Shown piece by piece: positions 51,546 through 60,314 of a stretch of DNA of 63,162 nt. Each line of letters begins with the position of its first letter. Position 1 is the first letter of the stretch. Source of the stretch: Flavobacterium sp. 9AF (GTDB lineage: Bacteria > Bacteroidota > Bacteroidia > Flavobacteriales > Flavobacteriaceae). The notes beneath the pieces were generated by a model, which had not been told where the DNA came from, searched no databases, and worked only from the letters and a program-made list of their open reading frames with translations. Location: NCBI RefSeq assembly GCF_902506265.1, contig NZ_LR733607.1, positions 1-63,162 of the forward strand, read 5' to 3'. The position numbers were made by a program, and so were the translations under genes.

Positions 51546-53987
51546 TTAATCATTTTTAATTATTTTGTCTATTTTGTGAATACTTTCAATAATATGATAT
51601 TTTGTTTCAGGATTTTGAACCGAATTTTTTAAAGTTGTTAATTCTTTATTCAATTGAACAAGTTCTCCGAAAAGTAATGATTTAATATCTGAAAAAGAGC
51701 TATTTGAATTGTTGTTTTCTCCTTGATACAATTTAATAATTCGTTCAAGATATGCTTTTTGTAAATTTCTTTGAGTTAGAGAATAGATATTATTGGTCTC
51801 AATTTTCCAAATTCCAATTCTCAATTGATTTAAAAATTCATAAAGCGAGTAATTATTAGAATCAATAAATTGTGCATCTAGTAATCTAGACATTCTTTCT
51901 TCACTTAAAAGATTATTTAAATGTTTGGTTTGATGATTTAATAATTGTTGATAATAACCATTTGAAAGGAATTTATCTAAAAGGGTAGTTTCAACTAACC
52001 ATTTTTGTTCACTGAAAGCATTTTTAATTAACCAATCCATTGCTTCTTTTTGTTTGTTTTTTTCGATTACTGTATAAACAGAACCAGATTGATTAGGTTT
52101 CTTTTCTATTTCATTTACTCCACCTACATAGGTAACTACATGACCAATATAACGACTCCAAACACTTAAAAGTTCTCCATATAATTCTTCTAAATCTTCA
52201 TAATTATTCGTTTTTGTACTGGTCCATTCAGGAAGATTTTTTGCTACAATTTTAAGGTTGCTTATAGCATAATTACCCGCTTTTACTGCATTATTACTGA
52301 TATCTTCTGTTTGCGAATACGGATTAAATGTACTAGATTGTTTACCAAATTCATATTTAGGATCACCAGCTTTTTCTAAAATCCATTGGTCTAAGGTTGG
52401 AATTTCATCTTCAGGAGTTTTTGCATTAGGAACAATTCGGTAGCCCCAATTTACTGCATAGGAATCATATGGCCCCATTTGTCTAATAAAACGAACATCT
52501 TTATCGCCTGGCTGAGCTATATAATTAAACCGTGCATAATCCATTATGCTAGCTGATATTCCATTTAATTTAGTAAAGAAGGGTTTCCTGTAATCTTCTA
52601 CATTATAAGCGCAACTTGCACTCATGTTATGTGGAAAACCTAAGGCATGTCCAACTTCATGAGCAATAACCATTTGCATCATTTCTCCCATTTCTTCATC
52701 GCTAGTATGTAGTGTTCTTGCTGATGGATTAGCTGCACCAGTTTCTAATAAATATCGATTTCTATAAGAGCGAAGATGATTGTGGTACCATATAATATCG
52801 CTTTCAATTATTTCTCCAGTTCTTGGATCTGAAATACTTGGTCCTACTGCATTTCGGGTAGTACTAGCTACATACCTAATTACTGAATAACGGATGTCTT
52901 CTGGATTAAAATCCGGATCTTCTTCTTTAGAAGGTGGATCTTTGGCAAGAATTGCATTTTTAAAACCAGCTGCTTCAAATGCTTTTTGCCATTCTTCTAC
53001 TCCTTTTTTTATGTATGGTCTTAATTTTTCTGGAGTAGCTGGATCCAAATAATAAATAATAGGTTTTATGGGTTCAACTAATTCCCCTCTTGCATAGGCT
53101 TGAGAATCTTTTGGTTCTAGTCTCCACCTTCTAATGTACGTTTTTTTGTCTGATTTTAATTCTTCACTACTATAATCATATTTATTTAGTGTAAACCAGC
53201 CTACGCGCGAATCAAAATATCTCGGACGCATAGGGTTTTCTGGAAGGAGAATTAAAGATTGACGCATTTGAATGCTTATACTTTCAGTTTCTTCTAATAC
53301 CGATGGTTTCGATGCATTGTAGGTGAAGTCTTGTACAACTTCAATATTTAATGGAAATGTTTTTATGTAGTTTATAAAACTTCTAGTTTCATCCAGATTT
53401 TTTACTTTGTATGCCTCTCTAATTCTAGAGGATAAGCCGCTTATTGCTTTCACATCAGTAGCATAAAATTTTGTTACATCTATTACTGTTGCAGTAGAAT
53501 CTTTTGTAAAAGCAGCAATATCAAAAGCATATAAAGTAATGTCATTATTATTTGCTTTAACTGAGATGTTAATTGGCAAACTATCGTTTGCAATACTATT
53601 TGAAGATTTTACTTTTATTAATAGTTTGTCTTCAAATTTATCCCAAAAAATTAAATTCGTATTTGTTTCACTTCCAGCATTAACATAACCACCACCAAGA
53701 CCTTCTGGTACTTTTGCAAATTTACTTACCAAAAGCATGTCTTTATTGAGTAAATTATTTGGAATTTCAAAATAGTATTTATCTGTAACTTTATGAACTT
53801 TAAATAGACCAGATGTTGTTTTTGCTTCTTTTGTTATTATACTTGAATACTCTTTTATTTTGCCTTCTTTTTTCTTTTCGAGAGGAACAGCTGTTTCGGT
53901 TTTTGTGGGTTTTTTCTTTTTCCAAAATTGAGCATTGGCATTCCCAAAAGTAAATAGTACTAAAAGCAGAAGTATGATTTTTTTCAT
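51546..53987 (-). CDS. Exported zinc-dependent metalloprotease (DUF5117/DUF5118 type)
   Basis: This 813-residue exported protein has a Sec signal (FTFGNANAQ). A Lys-rich segment (FWKKKKPTKTE) is followed by N-terminal beta domains of the DUF5118/DUF5117 type (~40-330). The metalloprotease core has the zinc motif HEVGHALGFPHN at residues 443-454 (HExxHxxGxxH), with DYARFNYIAQPGD as the downstream Met-turn-like region (ISASIMDYARFN). The C-terminal ~250 residues are helical. The family is common in Bacteroidota, but its natural substrates are not known to me. The gene is single, with a 278-bp gap downstream, and its upstream promoter is unclear. Confidence 0.88.
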   Translation of the reverse strand: MKKIILLLLVLFTFGNANAQFWKKKKPTKTETAVPLEKKKEGKIKEYSSIITKEAKTTSGLFKVHKVTDKYYFEIPNNLLNKDMLLVSKFAKVPEGLGGGYVNAGSETNTNLIFWDKFEDKLLIKVKSSNSIANDSLPINISVKANNNDITLYAFDIAAFTKDSTATVIDVTKFYATDVKAISGLSSRIREAYKVKNLDETRSFINYIKTFPLNIEVVQDFTYNASKPSVLEETESISIQMRQSLILLPENPMRPRYFDSRVGWFTLNKYDYSSEELKSDKKTYIRRWRLEPKDSQAYARGELVEPIKPIIYYLDPATPEKLRPYIKKGVEEWQKAFEAAGFKNAILAKDPPSKEEDPDFNPEDIRYSVIRYVASTTRNAVGPSISDPRTGEIIESDIIWYHNHLRSYRNRYLLETGAANPSARTLHTSDEEMGEMMQMVIAHEVGHALGFPHNMSASCAYNVEDYRKPFFTKLNGISASIMDYARFNYIAQPGDKDVRFIRQMGPYDSYAVNWGYRIVPNAKTPEDEIPTLDQWILEKAGDPKYEFGKQSSTFNPYSQTEDISNNAVKAGNYAISNLKIVAKNLPEWTSTKTNNYEDLEELYGELLSVWSRYIGHVVTYVGGVNEIEKKPNQSGSVYTVIEKNKQKEAMDWLIKNAFSEQKWLVETTLLDKFLSNGYYQQLLNHQTKHLNNLLSEERMSRLLDAQFIDSNNYSLYEFLNQLRIGIWKIETNNIYSLTQRNLQKAYLERIIKLYQGENNNSNSSFSDIKSLLFGELVQLNKELTTLKNSVQNPETKYHIIESIHKIDKIIKND

Positions 53988-54083
53988 TTGATTGAGATTC
54001 TTTTAGCTAAAATACTACAAATTCAAGTAATGAAAAAATGGTTGGATTATTTTAAGAAAATAATAACAGGAGTTTGTTGTTAC

Positions 54084-54851
54084 TTATTGAAGTTTTATAT
54101 TGATAGGGAATGAATAGTTGATTTTTGTTGGGACGTTATTTAGTAAAGCTGGTTCTAGTTTCGGAAGTAATTTATATATTCTCATAATCTCTTCTTTTAT
54201 AAATTCATCGCCTCTTTTAACATCTATTAAATCAATATATCCTTCTTCGTTTATCGTTAATGTAATAATAAAAGAAGTATTAGTAGTCTGTTTAGATTCA
54301 GATGGCAAAATAAAATTTTTAATGAAATGATTTTGTAACCCTTTATCTAAACATTCTCTTTTTTCAGTAGGATTTAGATTTTTACATTCTATGAATGTAG
54401 GTGAATCGGGTTGTGTTATGAAAGAGTCAACTTCTTTTGGTGTTTTGCTGATTGAATCGGTTTTACTATTTTTTATCAAAAAGAACTTGATATGTGAAAT
54501 TTTATCAAAATATTTGTCAAAATCTTTTCGAGATACATCTATTGAAATTTTTTTTAAAAATTTTTCTACAATTGGAATAAAATCACTTGCATCAGTTATA
54601 ATTTCAACTAATTCTATATTTCCTGTTGAGATTATTTTATATTTAATTGTAATTTGAGTTTTATTGTATTTATTAATGAAATTAATATCTTGGGAGTTAA
54701 ATTCTAGATTTAATTTATTTGGAATTTCTTCCATTAAACACCAATTTATTTCGCTTGTATTTTTTTTTGAAGTACAGTTTTCAAACTTTATTTCTTCTTG
54801 GGAAAACCCAAAGGTTAAAATCAATAAAAAAAGTAATGGAATTTTCTTCAT
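54084..54851 (-). CDS. Exported protein with TonB-like C-terminal domain
   Basis: The start MKKIPLLFLLILTFGFSQ gives 255 residues with a Sec signal; the longer frame overlaps thyA. Two half-similar segments are visible, each with a beta-rich pattern like the TonB C-terminal fold: around ITIKYKIISTGNIELVEI (~58-75) and SFIITLTINEEGYIDLIDVK (~205-224), the latter followed by helix EEIMRIYKLLPKLEPAL. Unlike real TonB there is no membrane anchor or proline-rich spacer. It follows thyA by 10 nt and is probably co-transcribed. Role unknown; the TonB-like call is by pattern only. Confidence 0.6.
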   Translation of the reverse strand: MKKIPLLFLLILTFGFSQEEIKFENCTSKKNTSEINWCLMEEIPNKLNLEFNSQDINFINKYNKTQITIKYKIISTGNIELVEIITDASDFIPIVEKFLKKISIDVSRKDFDKYFDKISHIKFFLIKNSKTDSISKTPKEVDSFITQPDSPTFIECKNLNPTEKRECLDKGLQNHFIKNFILPSESKQTTNTSFIITLTINEEGYIDLIDVKRGDEFIKEEIMRIYKLLPKLEPALLNNVPTKINYSFPINIKLQ

Positions 54852-54861
54852 AAAAATAGTT

Positions 54862-55686
54862 TTAAACCGCAACTGCTCCTTTAATGTGTGGATGTGGGTC
54901 ATAACCTTCTAAAGAGAAATCCTCAAAATCAAAATCGAATATATCTTTGATTTCAGGATTTAATTTCATTTTTGGTAATGGACGACATTCACGAGACAAT
55001 TGTAACTCCAATTGCTCGATGTGGTTGTTGTAAATATGAGCGTCTCCAAAAGTGTGAATAAAATCACCAACTTGTAAACCACAAACTTGAGCAATCATCA
55101 TTGTAAATAAGGCATAAGAAGCAATATTAAAAGGAACACCTAAAAAAATATCAGCACTTCTTTGGTATAGTTGGCAACTTAACTTTCCATCAGCAACATA
55201 AAATTGAAAGAAAGCATGACAAGGAGGTAAAGCGGCTTTACCATTGGCAACATTTTCAGCAAAGGAAATTGAAGTGTCTGGTAATACACTTGGATTCCAT
55301 GCAGAAATCAGCATTCTGCGGCTATTTGGGTTGTTTTTTAAAGTTTCTATAACTTCTTTTATTTGGTCGATTTCCTCACTGTTCCAGTTTCTCCATTGAT
55401 GCCCGTAAACAGGACCTAAGTCGCCATTTTCATCTGCCCATTCATCCCAAATTTTAACACCGTTCTCTTTTAGATAGTTGATGTTAGTATCTCCTTTTAA
55501 AAACCACAATAATTCATAAATAATAGATTTAAGATGTAGCTTTTTTGTGGTTACCATTGGAAAACCTTCACTTAAATCGAATCGCATTTGATATCCAAAT
55601 ACACTAATAGTTCCTGTTCCTGTACGATCTCCTTTTTGGTTCCCGTTTGCTAATACATGCTTTACTAAGTCGTGATATTGTTTCAT
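54862..55686 (-). CDS. thyA: Thymidylate synthase
   Basis: This 274-residue enzyme methylates dUMP to dTMP using methylene-tetrahydrofolate. Signature sites are [19 protein letters not shown] (~20-38), LWFLKGDTN (~60-68), [20 protein letters not shown] (~80-99), the catalytic Cys156 in [32 protein letters not shown] (dUMP-binding) and the C-terminal IKGAVAV. The length is typical. Upstream on the same strand are the nucleoside transporter and bifunctional nuclease genes, while folA lies 6 kb downstream, giving a thymidylate/folate neighbourhood. The next gene starts 10 nt past the stop. Confidence 0.96.
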   Translation of the reverse strand: MKQYHDLVKHVLANGNQKGDRTGTGTISVFGYQMRFDLSEGFPMVTTKKLHLKSIIYELLWFLKGDTNINYLKENGVKIWDEWADENGDLGPVYGHQWRNWNSEEIDQIKEVIETLKNNPNSRRMLISAWNPSVLPDTSISFAENVANGKAALPPCHAFFQFYVADGKLSCQLYQRSADIFLGVPFNIASYALFTMMIAQVCGLQVGDFIHTFGDAHIYNNHIEQLELQLSRECRPLPKMKLNPEIKDIFDFDFEDFSLEGYDPHPHIKGAVAV

Positions 55687-55830
55687 CTTATTTGGTTAAT
55701 GATGAAAAGTAATAGTATTTACTGTTTTTCTTTAAAAAAATGATAAACGAACCTATTTTCTTTTCTGAATTTTATATAAATATAATTTTGGTTTGAGCTA
55801 TTTATGTCTTTTTTGCTTTTACCTAATGGT

Positions 55831-57492
55831 TTACCCAATAATCATTCCTGCTATAGTTGCAGATAATAGTGAAGCAATACTTCCGCCAATAACAGCTTTT
55901 AATCCAAACTCGGATAATGTTTTTCTTTGATTTGGAGCCAAAGAGCCAATTCCTCCAATTTGAATTCCGATAGAGGCAAAGTTCGCAAAACCACAAAGCA
56001 TATAAGTTGCCATAATTACCGATTTTTCATAAGTAAAATGAATGTCGTTTGCTGCATTTTTTAATTCTGCTAACTGAATATAACCCACAAATTCTGATGC
56101 TGCTAATTTAATTCCTAATAATTGCCCCATAAGCATCATGTCTTCTTGAGCTACACCGATTAACCACATTAATGGAGAGAAAATAAGGCCGAGTATTGTT
56201 TCTAAAGAAAATTTTGTATAGGGAGTGTTTTCTGCTATGATGCTATTTAAGCCAGAATAATAGCCGATTTTATCTAAGCCCCAATTAATCATAGCTATAA
56301 AAGCAATAAATACTAGTAGCATTGCGGCTACATTAGCAGCTAATTTTAATCCTTCTGTGGTTCCAGTTGAAATAGCATCTAATATATTAGAGCCTATTTT
56401 TTCTTTTGTAACTTCTACATTAGTATTTATCTTTTCTACTTGAGGGTATAATATTTTTGAAATAATGATTGCACCTGGAGCTGCCATCACAGAAGCGGCT
56501 AATAAGTGTCTTGCAAATTCGGCTTCTAATACTTTGTCTCCACCACCAAGAAAACCAATGTAAGCAGCTAATACACCACCAGCTACAGTTGCCATTCCTC
56601 CTACCATTACCAGTAAGATTTCAGACTTATTCATTTTTTCTAAATAAGCTTTTATTAATAAAGGGGCTTCTGTTTGGCCTAAGAAAATATTACCTGCTAC
56701 AGATAAACTTTCTGCACCTGAAATCTTTAATAATTTTGTTAGAACAATAGCTAGAAGTTTGACTACTTTCTGAATGATTCCTAAATAAAATAATAAAGAA
56801 GTTAAAGCTGAAAAGAAGATGATGGTAGGTAAAACTTGAAATAAAAAGATAAAGCCAAAGCTTTTAATATCCATCATGCCCCCTAATAAAAACTCACTAC
56901 CAGCTCTGGTAAATTCAAGAACTTTAGTAAATAATTTTCCTACAAAGTCAAAAAACAATTGAACAAAATATATTTTTAGAATCCCAAATGCAAGAACTAA
57001 TTGTGCTGCTAAACCAATGAAAACAGTTTTCCAATTAATAGCTTTTCGGTTAGCACTGAACACATAAGCGATAGCTAATAAAGCTAACATACCTAATATA
57101 CCTCGTACAATTCCTGTAGTGGTTATTCCTGAACTTTTTACTAAAGTCTTGCGGTTTTCTCTTGTTTGCTTAATTTTATTTGAAGAAAAAAAAGAGTATG
57201 CTTTATCTCCTTTTTTTAAGGTAAGTGTAGAATCGGTTTTAGTTTCGATTACGAAACGTTTTGTAGGTGAATCGGAACCGTTTTCAAAAAGAAATAAAAA
57301 TTTATCTTGTATTAAATAATCTCCTTTTTGGAAAAGGCTATCTTGAGATAGTTTAAGATGGTATGTGCCTTCTTTTAATTCTAAATAATCATTTTTAGAA
57401 GTGTCTAATTGCCATTTTTTTTCAATTTCTTGTGCATTTATATTTAAAAAAGTAAATATAAATGTTATGCATAAAAATATATTTTTTATCAT
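55831..57492 (-). CDS. nupC: CNT-family nucleoside transporter with N-terminal exported domain
   Basis: The start MIKNIFLCITFIFTFLNINAQ gives 553 residues; an upstream ATG lies inside the nuclease gene. Unusually, a signal-peptide-like helix and ~100 residues of beta-rich sequence (YLELKEGTYHLKLSQDSLF, FVIETKTDSTLTLKKGD) come before the transporter. The CNT part (~130-553) has the conserved NIFLGQTEAPLLIKAY (QTEA motif, central), GGMATVAGGVLAAYIGFLGG, and LMGQLLGIKLAASEFVGYIQ (the EF segment). It imports nucleosides with Na+ or H+. The extra domain resembles a lipocalin-like fold and is probably periplasmic. It lies 13 nt after the bifunctional nuclease gene. Confidence 0.88.
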   Translation of the reverse strand: MIKNIFLCITFIFTFLNINAQEIEKKWQLDTSKNDYLELKEGTYHLKLSQDSLFQKGDYLIQDKFLFLFENGSDSPTKRFVIETKTDSTLTLKKGDKAYSFFSSNKIKQTRENRKTLVKSSGITTTGIVRGILGMLALLAIAYVFSANRKAINWKTVFIGLAAQLVLAFGILKIYFVQLFFDFVGKLFTKVLEFTRAGSEFLLGGMMDIKSFGFIFLFQVLPTIIFFSALTSLLFYLGIIQKVVKLLAIVLTKLLKISGAESLSVAGNIFLGQTEAPLLIKAYLEKMNKSEILLVMVGGMATVAGGVLAAYIGFLGGGDKVLEAEFARHLLAASVMAAPGAIIISKILYPQVEKINTNVEVTKEKIGSNILDAISTGTTEGLKLAANVAAMLLVFIAFIAMINWGLDKIGYYSGLNSIIAENTPYTKFSLETILGLIFSPLMWLIGVAQEDMMLMGQLLGIKLAASEFVGYIQLAELKNAANDIHFTYEKSVIMATYMLCGFANFASIGIQIGGIGSLAPNQRKTLSEFGLKAVIGGSIASLLSATIAGMIIG

Positions 57493-57505
57493 TTGGAATG
57501 TAGTA

Positions 57506-58135
57506 TTAAGATTCTTTTTTAGAGATTTCATCTCTTATTTTTGCTGCTTTTTCGTAATCTTCGTTTTGTACAGCTTCTTCTAGTTTGTCATAGAGTTCTT
57601 GTAAGGAGAAGTCGGCATAATCGTCTTTTGCTGGAGTGGAAGATTCGTTTGCGCCAAAAGTTTCTGGATTGGATAAAATATCATCTGATTCTTGGGAATT
57701 TTCGTCTTCTTTTGAAGGATTTATTTTTAAATAAATACCTGCTTTGTCTAAAATATTTTTGTAAGTAAAAATAGGCGCTCCAAATCGAAGGGCAAGTGCA
57801 ATTGCATCGGAAGTACGAGCATCAATTATCTCTTCAATTTTATCTCTTTCGCAAATGATACTAGAAAAGAAAACACCATCTACTAGTTTGTGAATAATTA
57901 CTTGTTTTACAATGATGTCAAAGCGATCTGCAAAATTCTTGAATAAATCATGAGTTAATGGACGTGGTGGTTTAATTTCTTTTTCTAAAGCAATAGCAAT
58001 TGATTGTGCTTCAAATGCACCGATTACAATTGGTAGTTTACGTTCTCCGTCCACTTCATTTAAAATTAGAGCATAAGCTCCATTTTGTGTTTGGCTATAA
58101 GAAATTCCTTTTATGGTTAATTTTACTAAACTCAT
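57506..58135 (-). CDS. Bifunctional nuclease (DUF151) with UVR motif
   Basis: This 209-residue protein has an N-terminal bifunctional-nuclease domain (DUF151, ~1-135) with LPIVIGAFEAQSIAIALE (~35-52), RPLTHDLFKNF, FFSSIICER and IDARTSDAIALALRFGAPIF (~106-125). After an acidic linker (~140-170), a UVR-type helical hairpin follows (LQELYDKLEEAVQNEDYEKA to KIRDEISKKES, ~174-209), a motif shared with UvrB/UvrC. Family members have been reported to have DNase and RNase activity, but the physiological role in Bacteroidota is unclear. It leads into the nucleoside transporter and thyA genes, which suits nucleotide salvage. Confidence 0.88.
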   Translation of the reverse strand: MSLVKLTIKGISYSQTQNGAYALILNEVDGERKLPIVIGAFEAQSIAIALEKEIKPPRPLTHDLFKNFADRFDIIVKQVIIHKLVDGVFFSSIICERDKIEEIIDARTSDAIALALRFGAPIFTYKNILDKAGIYLKINPSKEDENSQESDDILSNPETFGANESSTPAKDDYADFSLQELYDKLEEAVQNEDYEKAAKIRDEISKKES

Positions 58136-58301
58136 TATGTAATTAGTAATAAGTATTTGTTTTGAATACTTAGATATTAAATAGATTCATGTTTAAACTA
58201 GCCCTGATGGAAGCGATATCTTTTTGTTTGAAAAACAAAAAATAAAGCGAACAGCAGGAAAACGGTCGGCAAATATACACCAACTCATTCGCTCCAAAAA
58301 T

Positions 58302-58334
58302 AAAAAAAAGAGCTATCTAAACAAAGATAACTCT
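58302..58334 (-). terminator. Terminator of the etfB-etfA operon
   Basis: AGAGCTATCT (58309-58318) and AGATAACTCT (58325-58334) pair with one mismatch around a 6-nt loop and run into seven T on the minus strand. It lies 36 nt past the etfA stop. Confidence 0.75.
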
Positions 58335-58369
58335 AATTTTAATATAATATATTTTTAAACAGCTAAAAA

Positions 58370-59338
58370 TTAAGCATTATTTGCTTTGAAAGCTTTTAAT
58401 TTTTCTACTAGTTTCGGAACTATTTCGAATGCATCTCCTACAACACCGTAATCTGCTACTTTAAAGAAAGGTGCTTCTGGATCTGAATTAATTACTACTT
58501 TTACCTTTGAAGAATTAATTCCAGCAATATGTTGAATAGCACCAGAAATACCTACAGCGATATAAAGATTTGAAGCAACTGGTTTTCCTGTTTGTCCTAC
58601 GTGTTCACTGTGAGGTCTCCATCCGATATCTGAAACAGGTTTTGAACATGCTGTTGCAGCGCCTAAAACAGATGCAAGTTCTTCAATCATTCCCCAATTT
58701 TCAGGGCCTTTTAATCCGCGACCTGCAGAAACTACGATTTCTGCATCTGCAATCGTTACTTTACCCGAAACTTTTTCAACATTTTCAACTTTAATTGCAA
58801 AATCGGCATCGTTTAATGATGGTGCAAAATCTTCTTCAGATAAGGTTGTTTCTGCTTCAAAAAGGCCGTATGAATTTTTAGCGATTCCGATAACTTTTAC
58901 ATCTGTATTAATTTCTGTAATATTGAATGCCTTGTTTGAAAAAGCATTTCTTTTTACTTGAAATGGACTTGTGCTCACTGGTAAGGCAACAACATTTGAA
59001 GCGTAACCAGCGTTTAATCCTACAGCTACAAGTGGAGCAAGGTATAAACTATCTGTTGTAGATGATAAGACGATTAATTTTGTGTTTTCTTTTTCAGCAG
59101 CTTGTTTGATAGTATCTGCATAAGCTTTAGCGTTAAAAGATGTTAATTTGTCATTGTTAACTTTTAAAACTTTACTAACTCCGTATTTTGCTAGTTCTGA
59201 TGTGTTTGAATTGTTTATGGTTACAGCTGTTACAGTAGTTCCCATTGCATCAGCAACTTTTTTTGCATAAGATGCAATTTCTAATGCAACTTTTTTGAAT
59301 TTTCCTTCTGCTGATTCAGCATATATTAATATAGACAT
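58370..59338 (-). CDS. etfA: Electron transfer flavoprotein subunit alpha
   Basis: This 322-residue FAD-binding subunit of ETF passes electrons from acyl-CoA dehydrogenases to the quinone pool. The N-terminal domain binds the beta subunit. The C-terminal FAD domain has VVSAGRGLKGPENWGMIEELA (in part SAGRGLKGPENWG, ~208-220), PVSDIGWRPHSEHVGQTGKPV (in part GWRPHSEHVGQTGK) and YIAVGISGAIQHIAGI, then VVINSDPEAPFF and YGVVGDAFEIVPKL. It starts 31 nt downstream of etfB on the same strand. Confidence 0.95.
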   Translation of the reverse strand: MSILIYAESAEGKFKKVALEIASYAKKVADAMGTTVTAVTINNSNTSELAKYGVSKVLKVNNDKLTSFNAKAYADTIKQAAEKENTKLIVLSSTTDSLYLAPLVAVGLNAGYASNVVALPVSTSPFQVKRNAFSNKAFNITEINTDVKVIGIAKNSYGLFEAETTLSEEDFAPSLNDADFAIKVENVEKVSGKVTIADAEIVVSAGRGLKGPENWGMIEELASVLGAATACSKPVSDIGWRPHSEHVGQTGKPVASNLYIAVGISGAIQHIAGINSSKVKVVINSDPEAPFFKVADYGVVGDAFEIVPKLVEKLKAFKANNA

Positions 59339-59369
59339 GATTCTAGTATTTAAGATTGTTGGTACTGAT

Positions 59370-60116
59370 TTAGATTACTTTTGCTTCGTTGTGAAGTAAA
59401 TTAATTAATTCGTCAAGATTGTCTGGACTTACTAATTTTACAGCAGATTTTGGTGCAGGCTTTTCAAATTTAACCGCTTGAGTTGCTTTATCGTCTCCTG
59501 TTGGTTCGTTAACAGCTAAAGCTTTAGAGCGTGCCATCATGATACCTCTCATGTTTGGTATTCTTAAATCTTTTTCTTCTACTAATCCTTTTTGACCACC
59601 AATAATTAATGGTAATGATGTAGAAAGAGTTTCTTTACCACCATCAATTTCCCTAATAACTGTTGCTTTGTTGCCTTCAACTTCTAAACCTGTACAAGAA
59701 TTTACAAAATTATAACCAAGTAAACCAGCCATCATTCCAGGAACCATTCCTCCATTATAATCTAATGATTCTTTACCAGCAATAATTAAGTCATAACCTC
59801 CTTGCTTTACAACTTCCACTAATTGTTTAGCAACATACATTCCATCAGTTGGATTAGCATTTATTCTAATTGCTTCATCAGCACCTATAGCTAATGCTTT
59901 TCTTAAAGTAGCCTCGGCATCAGATCCTCCTACATTTACTACTGTTACAGAAGCTCCTTGTTTTTCTTTGAACCAAATAGCTCTTGTTAAACCGAATTCA
60001 TCATTTGGATTGATAACAAATTGTACTCCATTCGTATCAAATTCAGTATCATTATTTATGAAGTTGATTTTTGAAGTAGTATCAGGTACATGACTGATGC
60101 AAACTAATATTTTCAT
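59370..60116 (-). CDS. etfB: Electron transfer flavoprotein subunit beta
   Basis: This 248-residue ETF beta subunit binds AMP and forms the dimer with EtfA. Features are MKILVCISHVPDT (~1-13), VINPNDEFGLTRAIWFKE (~34-51), AIGADEAIRI (~75-84), DLIIAGKESLDYNGGMVPGM (~107-126), GLEVEGNKATVIREIDGG and the C-terminal RIPNMRGIMMARSKAL signature. It is the first gene of the etfBA operon. Upstream, between it and the divergent T6SS genes, lies a 48-bp near-perfect palindrome (60159-60206) that may be a regulatory site. Confidence 0.95.
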   Translation of the reverse strand: MKILVCISHVPDTTSKINFINNDTEFDTNGVQFVINPNDEFGLTRAIWFKEKQGASVTVVNVGGSDAEATLRKALAIGADEAIRINANPTDGMYVAKQLVEVVKQGGYDLIIAGKESLDYNGGMVPGMMAGLLGYNFVNSCTGLEVEGNKATVIREIDGGKETLSTSLPLIIGGQKGLVEEKDLRIPNMRGIMMARSKALAVNEPTGDDKATQAVKFEKPAPKSAVKLVSPDNLDELINLLHNEAKVI

Positions 60117-60158
60117 TGTTTAATTTTTGAGATTTTAATAATGTCACGAAATTACAAA

Positions 60159-60206
60159 AAAATGTTTAAAAAATACTATGCATGCATAATATTTTTTAAA
60201 CATTTT
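60159..60206. promoter_or_regulatory. 48-bp near-perfect palindrome
   Basis: The segment is self-complementary around 60182/60183 over 24 bp on each side, with one mismatch (C60176 against A60189). The core is TATGCATGCATA (60177-60188), flanked by AT-rich arms AAAATGTTTAAAAAATA and its complement. It lies 43 nt upstream of etfB and about 109 nt upstream of the PKD-protein gene, between divergent genes. With no loop it resembles an operator or cruciform site more than a terminator. Confidence 0.6.
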
Positions 60207-60269
60207 ACTTTTTTGAAAATATATTTAAAATACTGTTGTTTATTCTTTAAGGACTGAATATTTTTTTTA

Positions 60270-60277
60270 TATATTTG
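60270..60277 (+). promoter_or_regulatory. -7 box candidate for the T6SS-linked genes
   Basis: TATATTTG exactly matches TANNTTTG and lies 37 nt before the start codon of the PKD-domain gene. No good -33 TTG is found at the normal distance (the nearest, 60236-60238, is about 31 nt upstream). Confidence 0.4.
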
Positions 60278-60314
60278 AAGTAAAGTTATAAATAGTAAAG
60301 TTTTTCTTTTTAAA

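Noticed and set aside
56469..56750. Plus-strand open frame within the nucleoside transporter gene
   Set aside because: It is a shadow of the real minus-strand gene: Leu-rich low-complexity product with no family features.
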